A DNA stretch of 51,173 nt from an uncultured Anaeromyxobacter sp. (GTDB taxonomy: Bacteria > Myxococcota > Myxococcia > Myxococcales > Anaeromyxobacteraceae). Shown here in pieces: positions 8,426 through 16,391 of the stretch (position 1 is the first letter of the stretch; each line of letters opens with the position of its first letter). Under the pieces are notes generated by a model. That model was not told the origin of the DNA. It made no database searches and saw nothing but the letters and a program-made list of their open reading frames with translations. A program made the position numbers and the translations under genes. Location: positions 1 through 51,173 of the forward strand of contig CAIOAK010000028.1 in assembly GCA_903855945.1 (NCBI GenBank), written 5' to 3'.

Positions 8426-9648
8426 GCCCTCCCGTGCGGCCGGGCGAAGAGCATCTGGGCGTCGCCCAGGTAGCCCTCGGCGAATCCGGCCTCACAGTAG
8501 CAGAGGTAGAAGTGCCAGATGCGGCGGAAGCGATCGTCGGTGAGCTTCGCCACCGCATCGGCGTTCCGGGCCAGGTTGTCGCGCCAGGCGGCGAGCGTGG
8601 TGGCGTACTGGGGGCCGATGTCGTCGAGGCGGCGCAGGGTCAGGTCGGAGGAGCGGGTGGCCGCCTGCAGGAGCGCCGTGATCGACGGGATGTTCGAGCC
8701 CGGGAAGACGTAGCGCTTGATGAAATCGACCCCGCGTACGTGCTGCTCGTAGCGAGCGTCGGCGATGGTGATGACCTGGAGCGCCAGGAGACCGTCCTCG
8801 GCGAGCAGCGAGGCGCACTTGCCGAAGAAGGTGCCGTAGTACTCGGCCCCCACGGCTTCCAGCATCTCCACCGAGACCAGCTTGTCGAAGCGTCCGGTGA
8901 GGTCCCGGTAGTCCTGCTGCACGACCTTCACCCGGTCGGAGAGCCCCGCCTCGGCCACCCGGCGGCGCGCCCGGGAGAGCTGGTTGAAGGAGAGGGTCGT
9001 GGTGGTGACCCGGCAGCCGTACCGGGAGGCGGCGTGGAGGGCGAAAGCGCCCCAGCCGGTTCCGATCTCGAGAAGGTGGTCGTCGGGGCCGAGCCGGAGC
9101 ATCCGGCAGAGGCGGTCGATCTTGGCGATGCTGGCATCCTCCAGCGTCGTCTCGGGCCGGTCGAAGATCCCGCACGAGTAGGTCATCGTCGGGTCGAGCA
9201 TGAGCGCGAAGAAGTCGTCGCCGAGGTCGTAGTGCTCGGTGATGTTGCGGCGGCTGCCGGATCGGGTGTTGCGCCGGAGTGCGTGGCGGACGGCGTCGAA
9301 CGGGCGGCGCAGGGCGGCCAGTCCCCCCTCCATTCCGTCCATGGCGGTCACGTTGCGGGTGATGAGCCGGACCAGCGCCGTGAGGTCCGGCGTGTCCCAC
9401 TCGCCCCGGGCGTACGACTCGGCGGCCCCGAGGGTCCCGCCGGTGGCGAGCTGCCTCCAGAAGCCCGGCTCCCGCACCATCACCTCGGCCGCCAGTCCGT
9501 CCCGGGTCGGGTTGCCGAACGTGGTGGAGGCGCCCCCTTCACGCAGCGTGAGCTGCCCGTCGGCGATGGCGCCGAGGCGGGAGAGGACGAGACCGCGCAA
9601 GGAGAGCGGGGAGGGGACTGCGATTCCGGCGTGGACCTGGGTCGTCAT
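8422..9648 (-). CDS. Cyclopropane-fatty-acyl-phospholipid synthase family methyltransferase (second copy)
   Basis: A 408-residue SAM-dependent methyltransferase of the Cfa/CmaS family. The SAM-binding loop is LLEIGTGWGAFAL. The upstream NITEHYDLGDDFFALMLD and YSCGIFDRPETTLEDAS segments are typical of the family, as is a C-terminal WHFYLCYCEAGF. Substrates are double bonds in phospholipid acyl chains; products may be cyclopropane, methylated, or precursors of furan fatty acids. It overlaps DUF1365 upstream and the membrane gene downstream by 4 nt each. Together with the amine-oxidase-like and DUF1365 genes it matches light- or singlet-oxygen-induced clusters in other proteobacteria. Confidence 0.88.
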   Translation of the reverse strand: MTTQVHAGIAVPSPLSLRGLVLSRLGAIADGQLTLREGGASTTFGNPTRDGLAAEVMVREPGFWRQLATGGTLGAAESYARGEWDTPDLTALVRLITRNVTAMDGMEGGLAALRRPFDAVRHALRRNTRSGSRRNITEHYDLGDDFFALMLDPTMTYSCGIFDRPETTLEDASIAKIDRLCRMLRLGPDDHLLEIGTGWGAFALHAASRYGCRVTTTTLSFNQLSRARRRVAEAGLSDRVKVVQQDYRDLTGRFDKLVSVEMLEAVGAEYYGTFFGKCASLLAEDGLLALQVITIADARYEQHVRGVDFIKRYVFPGSNIPSITALLQAATRSSDLTLRRLDDIGPQYATTLAAWRDNLARNADAVAKLTDDRFRRIWHFYLCYCEAGFAEGYLGDAQMLFARPHGRA

Positions 9649-10385
9649 GGCGTGCTCCGGGGTGCGGCGGCGGCGGCGGTGCGCTTCGCGGGGTGGAGGT
9701 GGAACGGCGTTCCCTTCACCCAGAGGCGAAGGGCCTGCCAGTAGATGGCGGCGTGGACCTTCCAGGCCATGAGCGGCTGAAGCCAGGAGGCGCGCCGGAG
9801 CGCGGCGGGCGAGTAGGCGCGGCGGCGCAGCCCGAGGCGGACCCGGAAGACCTCGCTCCCCTTCTCCCGGTTCACCATCTCCACCGAGAGCGCCTCGCCA
9901 GGCTCGGGGAGCTGCCAGTCGTAGGACTGCTCCAGGGGGAAGAAGGGGGAGACGTGGAAGGCCTTCTGGAAGGAGGCCTCCACCCCGTGCTCCCCGGCCG
10001 GGAGCACGTAGGCGTGCCGCTCGCCCCAGGGGGTGTTGGTGATCTCGGCCACGACGGCCCGGAGCGGCCCGTCCGCGTCGAAGCAGTAGTAGAAGCTCAC
10101 CGGGTTGAAGACGTAGCCGAGGGAGCGCACGTGGGTGAGCAGCCGGACCGATCCGGAGGGGCGAAAGCCCAGCGCGCCCTCGACCCGGTCCTTCACCTCC
10201 GTGGAGAGGTCGCGCGACGGATCGCCCAGGTAGTCCTCCCGCCGGAAGGAGCGCAGGCCGAGGCGCGGAAGCTCGTCCAGGTCCAGGTAGAGCATGTGGA
10301 GACGGTAGGTGAAGGCGTGCGGGCGGGGCACGCGGCGCGCGTGGGACACGGTGCCCTCGTAGATGGCGCTCGCCAGCCCGATCAC
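9645..10385 (-). CDS. DUF1365 family protein
   Basis: A 246-residue DUF1365 protein. The opening ASAIYEGTVSHARRVPRPH and the NPVSFYYCFDADG block are family signatures. DUF1365 genes almost always sit between an amine-oxidase-like flavoprotein and a Cfa-like methyltransferase, as here; the biochemical role is unsettled. The GTG start at 10385 overlaps the TGA of the flavoprotein gene, and its own stop overlaps the next ATG. No membrane segments are evident. Confidence 0.85.
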   Translation of the reverse strand: MIGLASAIYEGTVSHARRVPRPHAFTYRLHMLYLDLDELPRLGLRSFRREDYLGDPSRDLSTEVKDRVEGALGFRPSGSVRLLTHVRSLGYVFNPVSFYYCFDADGPLRAVVAEITNTPWGERHAYVLPAGEHGVEASFQKAFHVSPFFPLEQSYDWQLPEPGEALSVEMVNREKGSEVFRVRLGLRRRAYSPAALRRASWLQPLMAWKVHAAIYWQALRLWVKGTPFHLHPAKRTAAAAAPRSTP

Positions 10386-11620
10386 AGGGTCTCCCCGAAG
10401 TGGTGGCACACCGAGAGTGCGCTCACCACGCCGTCCTCGTGGAAGCCGTTTCGCCAGTAGGCGCCGCAGTAGCTCGTGTCCCGGTGGCCGATGAGCTCGC
10501 CGTGGCGCCGCTGGGCGGCGACTCCCGCCGGGGAGAAGATCGGGTGGTCGTAGGTGACGTCGAGGATCGTCCGGTCGTCCCGGATGTCGGCGTTCCGGTT
10601 GAGCGTGACGAAGTAATCGCGGCGCGTGTCGGGCCGCTGCAACCGGTTCATCCAGTAGGTGACGGTCGCACCGCTCTGCCGGGTGTCGTCGAGCTGGTAG
10701 TTCCAGGAGGCCCAGGCCGCCCGGCGGTGGGGCATGACCCGCTCGTCGGTGTGGAGGCGCACCGGGTTGGGTCGGTAGGGGAAGCGGCCCAGCAGCTCCG
10801 TCTCCAGAGGGGAAGGATCGGCGAGCATCCGCAGCGCCTGGTCGGCGTGGACCGCGAGCACCACGTGGTCGAAGCGCTCGGGAGCCTGGCCGACGCCCTT
10901 CACCGTCACGCCGTCGCCACGGGAGACGCGCTCCACCGGCGAGCCGGTGCGCACCTCGCCCCGGAAGCCGCCCAGGATGGCGCGCACGTACTCCCGGGAG
11001 CCTCCCTCGATGGTGAGCCACGGGAAGGCCTTCTTCACCTCCAGGAAACCGTGGTTCTCGAAGAAGCGGGCCAGGAAGCGGGCCGGGAAGTCGCGCGCGC
11101 CGTCGCGGGAGGAGGACCAGACGGAGCCCACCAGCGGGAGGAGGTGATCCTCGATGAAGCCCTTCGAGTAGCCGCGGGCCTCGAGCCAGGCGACCAGCGG
11201 CAGCTCACTGCCCTCGTCGAGCAGCTCCTTCGCCTCGCGGTAGAAGCGGGGCACGTCCACGAGCATCCGGAGGAAGCGCGGGGAGAGCAGGTTCCGCTTC
11301 TGGGCGAGGATCGCGCCCAGCGCCGGCGCGCCGTACTCGAAGTCGCGCCGGTCGCTCCGCACCGAGAAGCTCATGTCGCTCTCCTTCCAGGAGACGCCGA
11401 GCTGCCGGAGGAGGGCGAGGAAGCTGGGGTAGGTCCGTTCGTTGAAGACGATGAACCCGGTGTCCACCGGAACGGTCCGGCCGCCCTCGTCCACGTCGAA
11501 GGTGTGGGTGTGGCCGCCCACGCGGGTGTCGGCCTCGAGGAGCACCACGTCGTGCCGGCGCGAGAGGAGGTGCGCCGAGACGAGGCCGGAGATGCCGGAG
11601 CCGACGACCGCGATCCTCAC
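10382..11620 (-). CDS. FAD-dependent amine oxidase-like protein (UfaD-like desaturase candidate)
   Basis: A 412-residue flavoprotein. The N-terminus has the dinucleotide-binding fold VVGSGISGLVSAHLL, followed by the acidic EADTRVGGHTHTF GG-doublet region. It belongs to the NAD(P)/FAD amine-oxidase-like group that accompanies DUF1365 and Cfa-like enzymes. In Rhodobacter sphaeroides a protein of this kind next to a Cfa-like methylase takes part in making methylated furan fatty acids; the same role here is inference. The GTG start at 11620 overlaps the TGA of the upstream methyltransferase; an in-frame extension further upstream runs inside that gene and is rejected. Confidence 0.82.
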   Translation of the reverse strand: MRIAVVGSGISGLVSAHLLSRRHDVVLLEADTRVGGHTHTFDVDEGGRTVPVDTGFIVFNERTYPSFLALLRQLGVSWKESDMSFSVRSDRRDFEYGAPALGAILAQKRNLLSPRFLRMLVDVPRFYREAKELLDEGSELPLVAWLEARGYSKGFIEDHLLPLVGSVWSSSRDGARDFPARFLARFFENHGFLEVKKAFPWLTIEGGSREYVRAILGGFRGEVRTGSPVERVSRGDGVTVKGVGQAPERFDHVVLAVHADQALRMLADPSPLETELLGRFPYRPNPVRLHTDERVMPHRRAAWASWNYQLDDTRQSGATVTYWMNRLQRPDTRRDYFVTLNRNADIRDDRTILDVTYDHPIFSPAGVAAQRRHGELIGHRDTSYCGAYWRNGFHEDGVVSALSVCHHFGETL

Positions 11621-12654
11621 CGGGAGCCTTCCTTCGCGAGCCGGTAATGGGACACGTGCCACTCCCGGCCGCCGTCGAAGCCGAAGAGCTCCGCGCAGGC
11701 CAGGAAGAACATCTGCCAGCGGCGGACCTGCACGCGCGCCTCGGCGGAGGAGAGGGGGCCGGTGAGGGAGGCCACCGCCGCATCGCCGTTCGCGAGGAGC
11801 TTCTCGTGCCAGGCCTCGGAGGTGCGGGCGTAGTGGGTGCCGGGGACCATCCAGTGCTCCTCCAGCGTGAGCGGGGCCGCCAGCCGGGGGAGGAGATCGT
11901 GGGAGGGCATCATCCCGCCCGTGAAGAAGTGGCGCCCCATCCAGTCGTCGTCGGCGTCGGTCTCGAAGAGGTAGGCGAAGCGGGCGCTCGCGAAGACGTG
12001 GATGAAGAGCTTCCCGCCGGGCGTGAGCCAGGTGGTGATGCGCCGCAGCAGCTCCGGCCAGTTGCGCATGTGCTCGAACATCTCGACCGACACCACCCGG
12101 TCGAACTCGCCGGGGGCCTCGAAGCGGTTCATGTCGCAGGTGAGGATCTCGACGTTCGGGAGTCCGCGCCGGGCCGCCTCTGCGAGGATGAACTCCCGCT
12201 GGCTGGCCGAGTTGGAGACCCCGACCACCTTCGACGCGGGGAAGTGCTCCGCCGCCCAGAGGGAGAAGCTGCCCCAGCCGCAACCCAGCTCGAGGATGCG
12301 GTGGCCGTCCTCGATCCCGGCCCGCTCGGCGGTGAGCCGGAGCATCGCCTCCTCGGAAGCGTCGAGCGTCTCCACGCCGGCCGGCCAGAAGCCGCTCGAG
12401 TACTTCATCCGGGCGCCGAGCGCGGTCCGGTAGAACGCGGCGGGGACCTCGTAGTGCTGCTGGTTCGCGAGCGCCGGGACCGGAGCCACCTCGGCACCCT
12501 CCATCGCGGCGATGAAGCGGGCGAGGGCGGCCTCCCGGTCGGCGTGGCGCCTCTCCTCGTCGCGGATGCGGCTCTTCAGCAGCCGGCGGATCCCCATCCG
12601 GACGACGGGGGTGGGGACGAATCCTCTCTCGGCCAGCTCGATTCCCAGGCTCAT
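11617..12654 (-). CDS. Cfa-like SAM methyltransferase (first gene of lipid operon)
   Basis: A 345-residue SAM-dependent methyltransferase of the Cfa superfamily, shorter at the N-terminus than the second copy in this operon. The SAM motif is ILELGCGWGSFSLWAA; QQHYEVPAAFYRTALG and KYSSGFW are the acyl-substrate region. It resembles the stand-alone methyltransferases found beside light-regulated MerR genes. ATG 12654 has no ribosome-binding site, and a well-spaced promoter ends only six bases upstream, so the message may be leaderless. It is the promoter-proximal gene of six overlapping genes and is divergent from the CarH-like regulator. Confidence 0.85.
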   Translation of the reverse strand: MSLGIELAERGFVPTPVVRMGIRRLLKSRIRDEERRHADREAALARFIAAMEGAEVAPVPALANQQHYEVPAAFYRTALGARMKYSSGFWPAGVETLDASEEAMLRLTAERAGIEDGHRILELGCGWGSFSLWAAEHFPASKVVGVSNSASQREFILAEAARRGLPNVEILTCDMNRFEAPGEFDRVVSVEMFEHMRNWPELLRRITTWLTPGGKLFIHVFASARFAYLFETDADDDWMGRHFFTGGMMPSHDLLPRLAAPLTLEEHWMVPGTHYARTSEAWHEKLLANGDAAVASLTGPLSSAEARVQVRRWQMFFLACAELFGFDGGREWHVSHYRLAKEGSR

Positions 12655-12660
12655 GAAGAC

Positions 12661-12689
12661 ATTCTAATACGCCTAAATCGTCTCCGCAA
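12661..12689 (-). promoter_or_regulatory. Probable promoter of the fatty-acid modification operon
   Basis: On the minus strand TTGCGG (12689-12684) and TAGAAT (12666-12661) are 17 nt apart; the -10 box matches five of six consensus bases. The predicted start falls on or next to the ATG at 12654, implying a leaderless or nearly leaderless transcript. Confidence 0.55.
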
Positions 12690-12703
12690 CGGATCCTAAT
12701 GTT

Positions 12704-12732
12704 GCCATTCAGGAAGCATTCGAATAAGAACC
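12704..12732. promoter_or_regulatory. Candidate CarH-type operator: CATTC direct repeats 11 bp apart
   Basis: CATTC occurs at 12706-12710 and 12717-12721, in 11-bp register, within the 96-bp space between the divergent regulator and the lipid operon; a third CATTC lies at 12660-12664. CarH of Thermus is known to bind 11-bp direct repeats. The site is upstream of the operon's -35 box and next to the regulator's own start. Suggestive only. Confidence 0.35.
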
Positions 12733-12750
12733 ATGATCGAAAGAGGCGAA

Positions 12751-13539
12751 ATGGACGATTTACTCTCCACGATCGAGGTCGGAAAGCTCGCCGGGGTCGG
12801 CCCCACCGCGGTGAAGCGCTGGACCGACCAGGGGCTCCTCCCCTGCGTGAAGACGGCCGGGGGGCACCGCAGGTTCGAGCGGTCCGAGGTCCGGCGCTTC
12901 CTGGACGGCCTCCGGGGAGCGGGGGTTTCGTCCCTCGTGGACCTCATGCTCCACACCGACGGTCTGGGCATGGAGGCGCGCCTCCTCACGGAGCGCTCCC
13001 GGCTCGGCTCCTGGCTCGCCGTGACCGAGATGCTCGGGAGGGCCCTCGCCGAGATGGGGGAGCGATGGAGGGCGGGAACGGTCTCCATCGTCCAGGAGCA
13101 CGTCGCCTCCGAGCGGCTCCACCGTGCGCTCGCCCGGATCTCCGAGGCGCTGCCCCTCGCGCCCGGCGCTCCCCGCTGCCTGCTCGCCTGCGCGGAGGGG
13201 GACCGTCACTCGCTGGGGCTCTCCCTCGTCGAGCTGGCGCTGCGCGAGGCCGGCTGGAGCACGCTCTGGGCCGGGCAGGACACGCCGGCGGAGGATCTCG
13301 CCGAGGTCGCGCGGCAAAGGGCAGCCGAGGTGATCGCCGTGACCGCATCGGCCGCCAACGTGGACGAGGTGGGGCTGGCCCGGCAGGCCGACGTGCTCGG
13401 GAAGGCCTGCGCCGGCGCCGGGGTGGAGCTGGCGCTGGGCGGCAGCGGCGCCTGGCCGGAATCTCCGGCGTTCGGAAATCGCTTCCGGGGGATCGCGCCC
13501 TTCGTGGCGCGCGCGCGGGAGCTCGCCGGCGAGGGTTGA
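12751..13539 (+). CDS. CarH/LitR-like B12-dependent photoreceptor repressor (MerR family)
   Basis: A 262-residue protein. Residues 6-52 are a MerR-type winged helix (VGKLAGVGPTAVKRWTDQG, then GGHRRF). Residues about 75-130 form the helical cap with W106-x9-E116-H117. The Rossmann B12 domain has D151-x-H153-x-x-G156, the lower axial His motif. Both motifs are diagnostic for adenosylcobalamin photoreceptors CarH/LitR, which bind DNA as tetramers in the dark and release it in light. ATG 12751 is chosen because AGAGG lies four bases upstream; ATG 12733 would add six residues. It faces away from the lipid operon, its likely target, and ends 9 nt from the convergent methyltransferase gene. Confidence 0.87.
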   Translation: MDDLLSTIEVGKLAGVGPTAVKRWTDQGLLPCVKTAGGHRRFERSEVRRFLDGLRGAGVSSLVDLMLHTDGLGMEARLLTERSRLGSWLAVTEMLGRALAEMGERWRAGTVSIVQEHVASERLHRALARISEALPLAPGAPRCLLACAEGDRHSLGLSLVELALREAGWSTLWAGQDTPAEDLAEVARQRAAEVIAVTASAANVDEVGLARQADVLGKACAGAGVELALGGSGAWPESPAFGNRFRGIAPFVARARELAGEG

Positions 13540-13548
13540 AGCCCGGAG

Positions 13549-14379
13549 CTACCCGGCCCGGGCCTCGGCGCCCGGCGGAGCTTCCACCGCGCGGATGCGT
13601 CGGGCAGCCAGGTCGAGGTAGGCCGGGTCCATCTCCACGCCGAGGAACCTGCGCCCCGCCATCACGGCGGCGACCCCGGTGGTGCCCGAACCGGCGAACG
13701 GGTCGAGCACCAGGTCGCCGGGGTTCGAGCTCGCGGCGATGACCCGCTCGAGCAGCGCGAGCGGCTTCTGGGTGGGGTGGCGTCCGTGCAGCTTCTCCCG
13801 CGGACCCGGGGTGGGCACGAGCCAGAGGTCCCGCATCTGCTTCCCGCCGTTCCGCTGCTTCATCTCCCGGTAATTGAACCGGTGGGCGAGCGGCTTCGTG
13901 CGCATGGGCGCGGCCCAGAGCAGGATCTCGGTGGAGTGCGTGAACATGCGGCAGGCCAGGTTGGGCGCCGCGTTGGGCTTGAACCAGGTCACCGTGTTGA
14001 GCAGGTGGAACCCCAGTTCCTGCATCGCGTAGCCGACCGAGAAGATGACGTGCTGGGTGCCCGAGACCCAGAGGGTGCCCGACGGCTTCAGCACCCGGCG
14101 GCAGGCCTGCAGCCAGCCGAGCTGGAAGGAGTGGTCGGCGAGGAGGCCGTTCGACTGGTCCCAGTCCCCCTTGTCCACCCGCACGCGCCGGCCGCTCTGG
14201 CAGGTGGTGCCACCGTTCGACAGATGGTAGGGAGGGTCGGCGAAGACGAGGTCCACCGAGCGGGGAGGCAGCTTCTCCAGGACCTCGATGCTGTTCCCGA
14301 GGGCCACGGCCCAGCCGTCGCCGCGCTCCTCGGTGCTCGGAAGGTCGTTCCAGTCGTGCAGTTCGAGCCGTCGCGCCAT
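13549..14379 (-). CDS. DNA N4-cytosine / N6-adenine methyltransferase, beta class, solitary
   Basis: A 276-residue type II DNA methyltransferase. DPPY (residues 48-51) is the catalytic motif IV, and DPFAGSGTTG near the C-terminus is the SAM-binding motif I. The order IV - target recognition - I is the beta class, as in CcrM. HPTQKPLALLERVI before motif I is typical. No restriction endonuclease is encoded beside it, so it is either an orphan regulatory methylase or a remnant of a system. ATG 14379 begins MARRLEL; longer in-frame extensions run into the divergent gene's region and are rejected. The target sequence cannot be read from the protein. Confidence 0.85.
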   Translation of the reverse strand: MARRLELHDWNDLPSTEERGDGWAVALGNSIEVLEKLPPRSVDLVFADPPYHLSNGGTTCQSGRRVRVDKGDWDQSNGLLADHSFQLGWLQACRRVLKPSGTLWVSGTQHVIFSVGYAMQELGFHLLNTVTWFKPNAAPNLACRMFTHSTEILLWAAPMRTKPLAHRFNYREMKQRNGGKQMRDLWLVPTPGPREKLHGRHPTQKPLALLERVIAASSNPGDLVLDPFAGSGTTGVAAVMAGRRFLGVEMDPAYLDLAARRIRAVEAPPGAEARAG

Positions 14380-14442
14380 TGAAACGCATGGTATGGGCGA
14401 TATCGATCCTGTCCATTTTCCGTCCCGAGGGAGCATCAAGAA

Positions 14443-15360
14443 ATGTCCCAGGAAAGCCGTCCCGAGCCGAGCCCGTTCGAGGGGCTCATCCGCCCCTGGT
14501 TCTTCCCGTCGCTGGGGCTCACCGTCGTAGTCGGCATCGCGGTCTTCTGGTGGGCCGGGCTCATCGGCGACTCGGCCGTGGGTGCGCTCATCGCGATCGT
14601 CGTGCCGCTCGCGCTCGCGGTGGCGGTGCTCCGCCCCGCCATCGAGGGGAGCGTCGATCCCCTGACTCGCGTCCTCCTCGGCCTGGCGGCGGTGCTCACC
14701 TTCGCCGTCCCTGCCATCCCCTCCTACCAGGCCGTCCGCCCCGGCGAGCCCCACGTGGTTGCGGAGTTCGGACGCGCCGGTGACGTGCAGTCGGTACCGC
14801 AGGGGACGAACGGCGAGGTGCTGCTCCTCGTCTCGACCCGGCTGGGCGGTGGGGCCGAGCCGCTCGTCTCCTTCCGCCTGGGCGGGTTCGACGAGCCGGT
14901 CCTCGGCGAGCTGCGCCGCACCACCGGCTTCGCCCGGGTCGGCCGCGGTGGCAGCACCCGGGTCACCCACGACCACGACGCCGACTGGTTCGAGGCGAAG
15001 CTCCCCGCAGGGGCGAAGGAGATCAAGCTGGAGCGCGTCCAGGGGCTCTCCACCGCCCCGCTCCGCGTGGAGATGTTCCGGGACTGGCTGCCCCACAAGG
15101 TGGCCTGGGTTCTGTCGCTCCTCGTGCTCCTCCTCGCCGCTGCGGGCGAGGTCCGGAGTCGGCGCGACACGGGGGCCGCCATCGCCGCCGGCGCGGCGCT
15201 CGGGTTCGGCCTGGTGGTGAGCTACAACGTCACGCCGGCGCGCCCGGTCGTCCCGGAGATCTGGGCCATCCTCCTCGGCGCCATCATCGGCGCACCCGTG
15301 GCGGTGCTGGTCCGCATGGCCTTCCGCCGGATCCTGCCGGCGCCACCCGCGAAGGGCTAG
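14443..15360 (+). CDS. Hypothetical membrane protein
   Basis: A 305-residue protein I do not recognise. Three hydrophobic helices lie in the first 90 residues, then a soluble beta-rich stretch (about 100-225), then two or three helices at the C-terminus (about 228-295). The membrane-loop-membrane layout suggests a large periplasmic domain. It is followed 29 nt later by queG, so the two may be co-transcribed, with no obvious functional tie. Confidence 0.6.
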   Translation: MSQESRPEPSPFEGLIRPWFFPSLGLTVVVGIAVFWWAGLIGDSAVGALIAIVVPLALAVAVLRPAIEGSVDPLTRVLLGLAAVLTFAVPAIPSYQAVRPGEPHVVAEFGRAGDVQSVPQGTNGEVLLLVSTRLGGGAEPLVSFRLGGFDEPVLGELRRTTGFARVGRGGSTRVTHDHDADWFEAKLPAGAKEIKLERVQGLSTAPLRVEMFRDWLPHKVAWVLSLLVLLLAAAGEVRSRRDTGAAIAAGAALGFGLVVSYNVTPARPVVPEIWAILLGAIIGAPVAVLVRMAFRRILPAPPAKG

Positions 15361-15389
15361 TCACGTCGGTCCCCCTCGACAGCGCCTTC

Positions 15390-16391
15390 GTGAAGGAGGC
15401 GGCCCGCGCCGCCGGGTTCCGGGAGGTCGGGATCGCGAGGGCGGAGCCGCTCGACCCCGGGCCGCTCGACCGGATGCTCTCCCGCGGGGCCGAGGCCGAC
15501 ATGGCCTGGCTCCGTACCCAGCGTGAAGTGAGGCTCGACCCCGCGCGGCTCCTTCCGGGCGCGCGCAGCGTCCTCGCACTCGCCGTGCCCCATGCGGCCG
15601 ACCCGGGCGATCCGGGGCAGGGGAGGGCGGCCGTGGCCCGCTACGCGCGGGGGCGCGATTACCACACCGTCCTGAAGCGGAAGCTGAAGGTGCTGCTCGA
15701 GGCGCTGCGCAGCCGCGATCCGGCACTCCGGACCTTCTCCTCGGTGGACGCCGGGCCGGTGATGGAGAAGGCCTGGGCCCAGCGGGCGGGGATCGGCTGG
15801 GTGGGGAAGAACGGGTGCCTCATCACGCCCTCGTGGGGGAGCTGGGTGCTGCTCGCCGCCGTCCTCCTCGACCGCGAGCTCGAGCGCGACGCACCTCACC
15901 CCGACCGCTGCGGCGACTGCTCGGCCTGCATGCCCGCCTGCCCCACCGGGGCCATCCCCGAGCCGGGGCTCGTGGACGCCCGGCGCTGCATCTCCTTCCA
16001 GACCATCGAGCGACGAGGCTCCGTGCCGCCGGACGTGGCAGACCGGATCGGAAGCTGGGGCTTCGGCTGCGACGACTGCCAGACCGCCTGCCCGTGGAAC
16101 CGGGGCAAGGGAGCCGAGAGCGACCCGGAGCTGCGACCGGTGCGCCACGCGTCGCTCGATCTCCAGGAGCTCCTCCACCTCTCCCCCGACGACTACCGGG
16201 CCCGCTTCTACGGGACGGCGCTCGCGCGGGCGGGGCACGCCGGGCTCGTCCGGAACGGCGTGCTCGTGGCCGGGTCGCGGCGCGACGCCTCGCTCGAAGC
16301 CGACCTGCGACGTCTCCGGGGGAGCGACCTGCCCGGCGTCGCCGAGGCGGCGGCCTGGGCCCTCTCCCGGCTGGACGGGGGCGATCGTTGA
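15390..16391 (+). CDS. queG: Epoxyqueuosine reductase QueG
   Basis: A 333-residue iron-sulfur, cobalamin-using enzyme that reduces epoxyqueuosine to queuosine in tRNA, the last step of Q synthesis. Two 4Fe-4S motifs are visible: CGDCSACMPACPTG and CDDCQTACPWN. EKAWAQRAGIGWVGKN and RCISFQTIE are also typical of QueG. GTG 15390 is the first workable start (VKEAARAAGFREVGIA). The C-terminus is a short HEAT-like tail. The stop overlaps the TTG start of the transporter gene. Confidence 0.93.
   Translation: MKEAARAAGFREVGIARAEPLDPGPLDRMLSRGAEADMAWLRTQREVRLDPARLLPGARSVLALAVPHAADPGDPGQGRAAVARYARGRDYHTVLKRKLKVLLEALRSRDPALRTFSSVDAGPVMEKAWAQRAGIGWVGKNGCLITPSWGSWVLLAAVLLDRELERDAPHPDRCGDCSACMPACPTGAIPEPGLVDARRCISFQTIERRGSVPPDVADRIGSWGFGCDDCQTACPWNRGKGAESDPELRPVRHASLDLQELLHLSPDDYRARFYGTALARAGHAGLVRNGVLVAGSRRDASLEADLRRLRGSDLPGVAEAAAWALSRLDGGDR

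Noticed and set aside
10382-12283. A 633-residue form of the amine-oxidase-like protein
   Set aside because: The first 220 residues come from the wrong frame of the upstream methyltransferase; the GTG at 11620 gives the FAD fold at the N-terminus.
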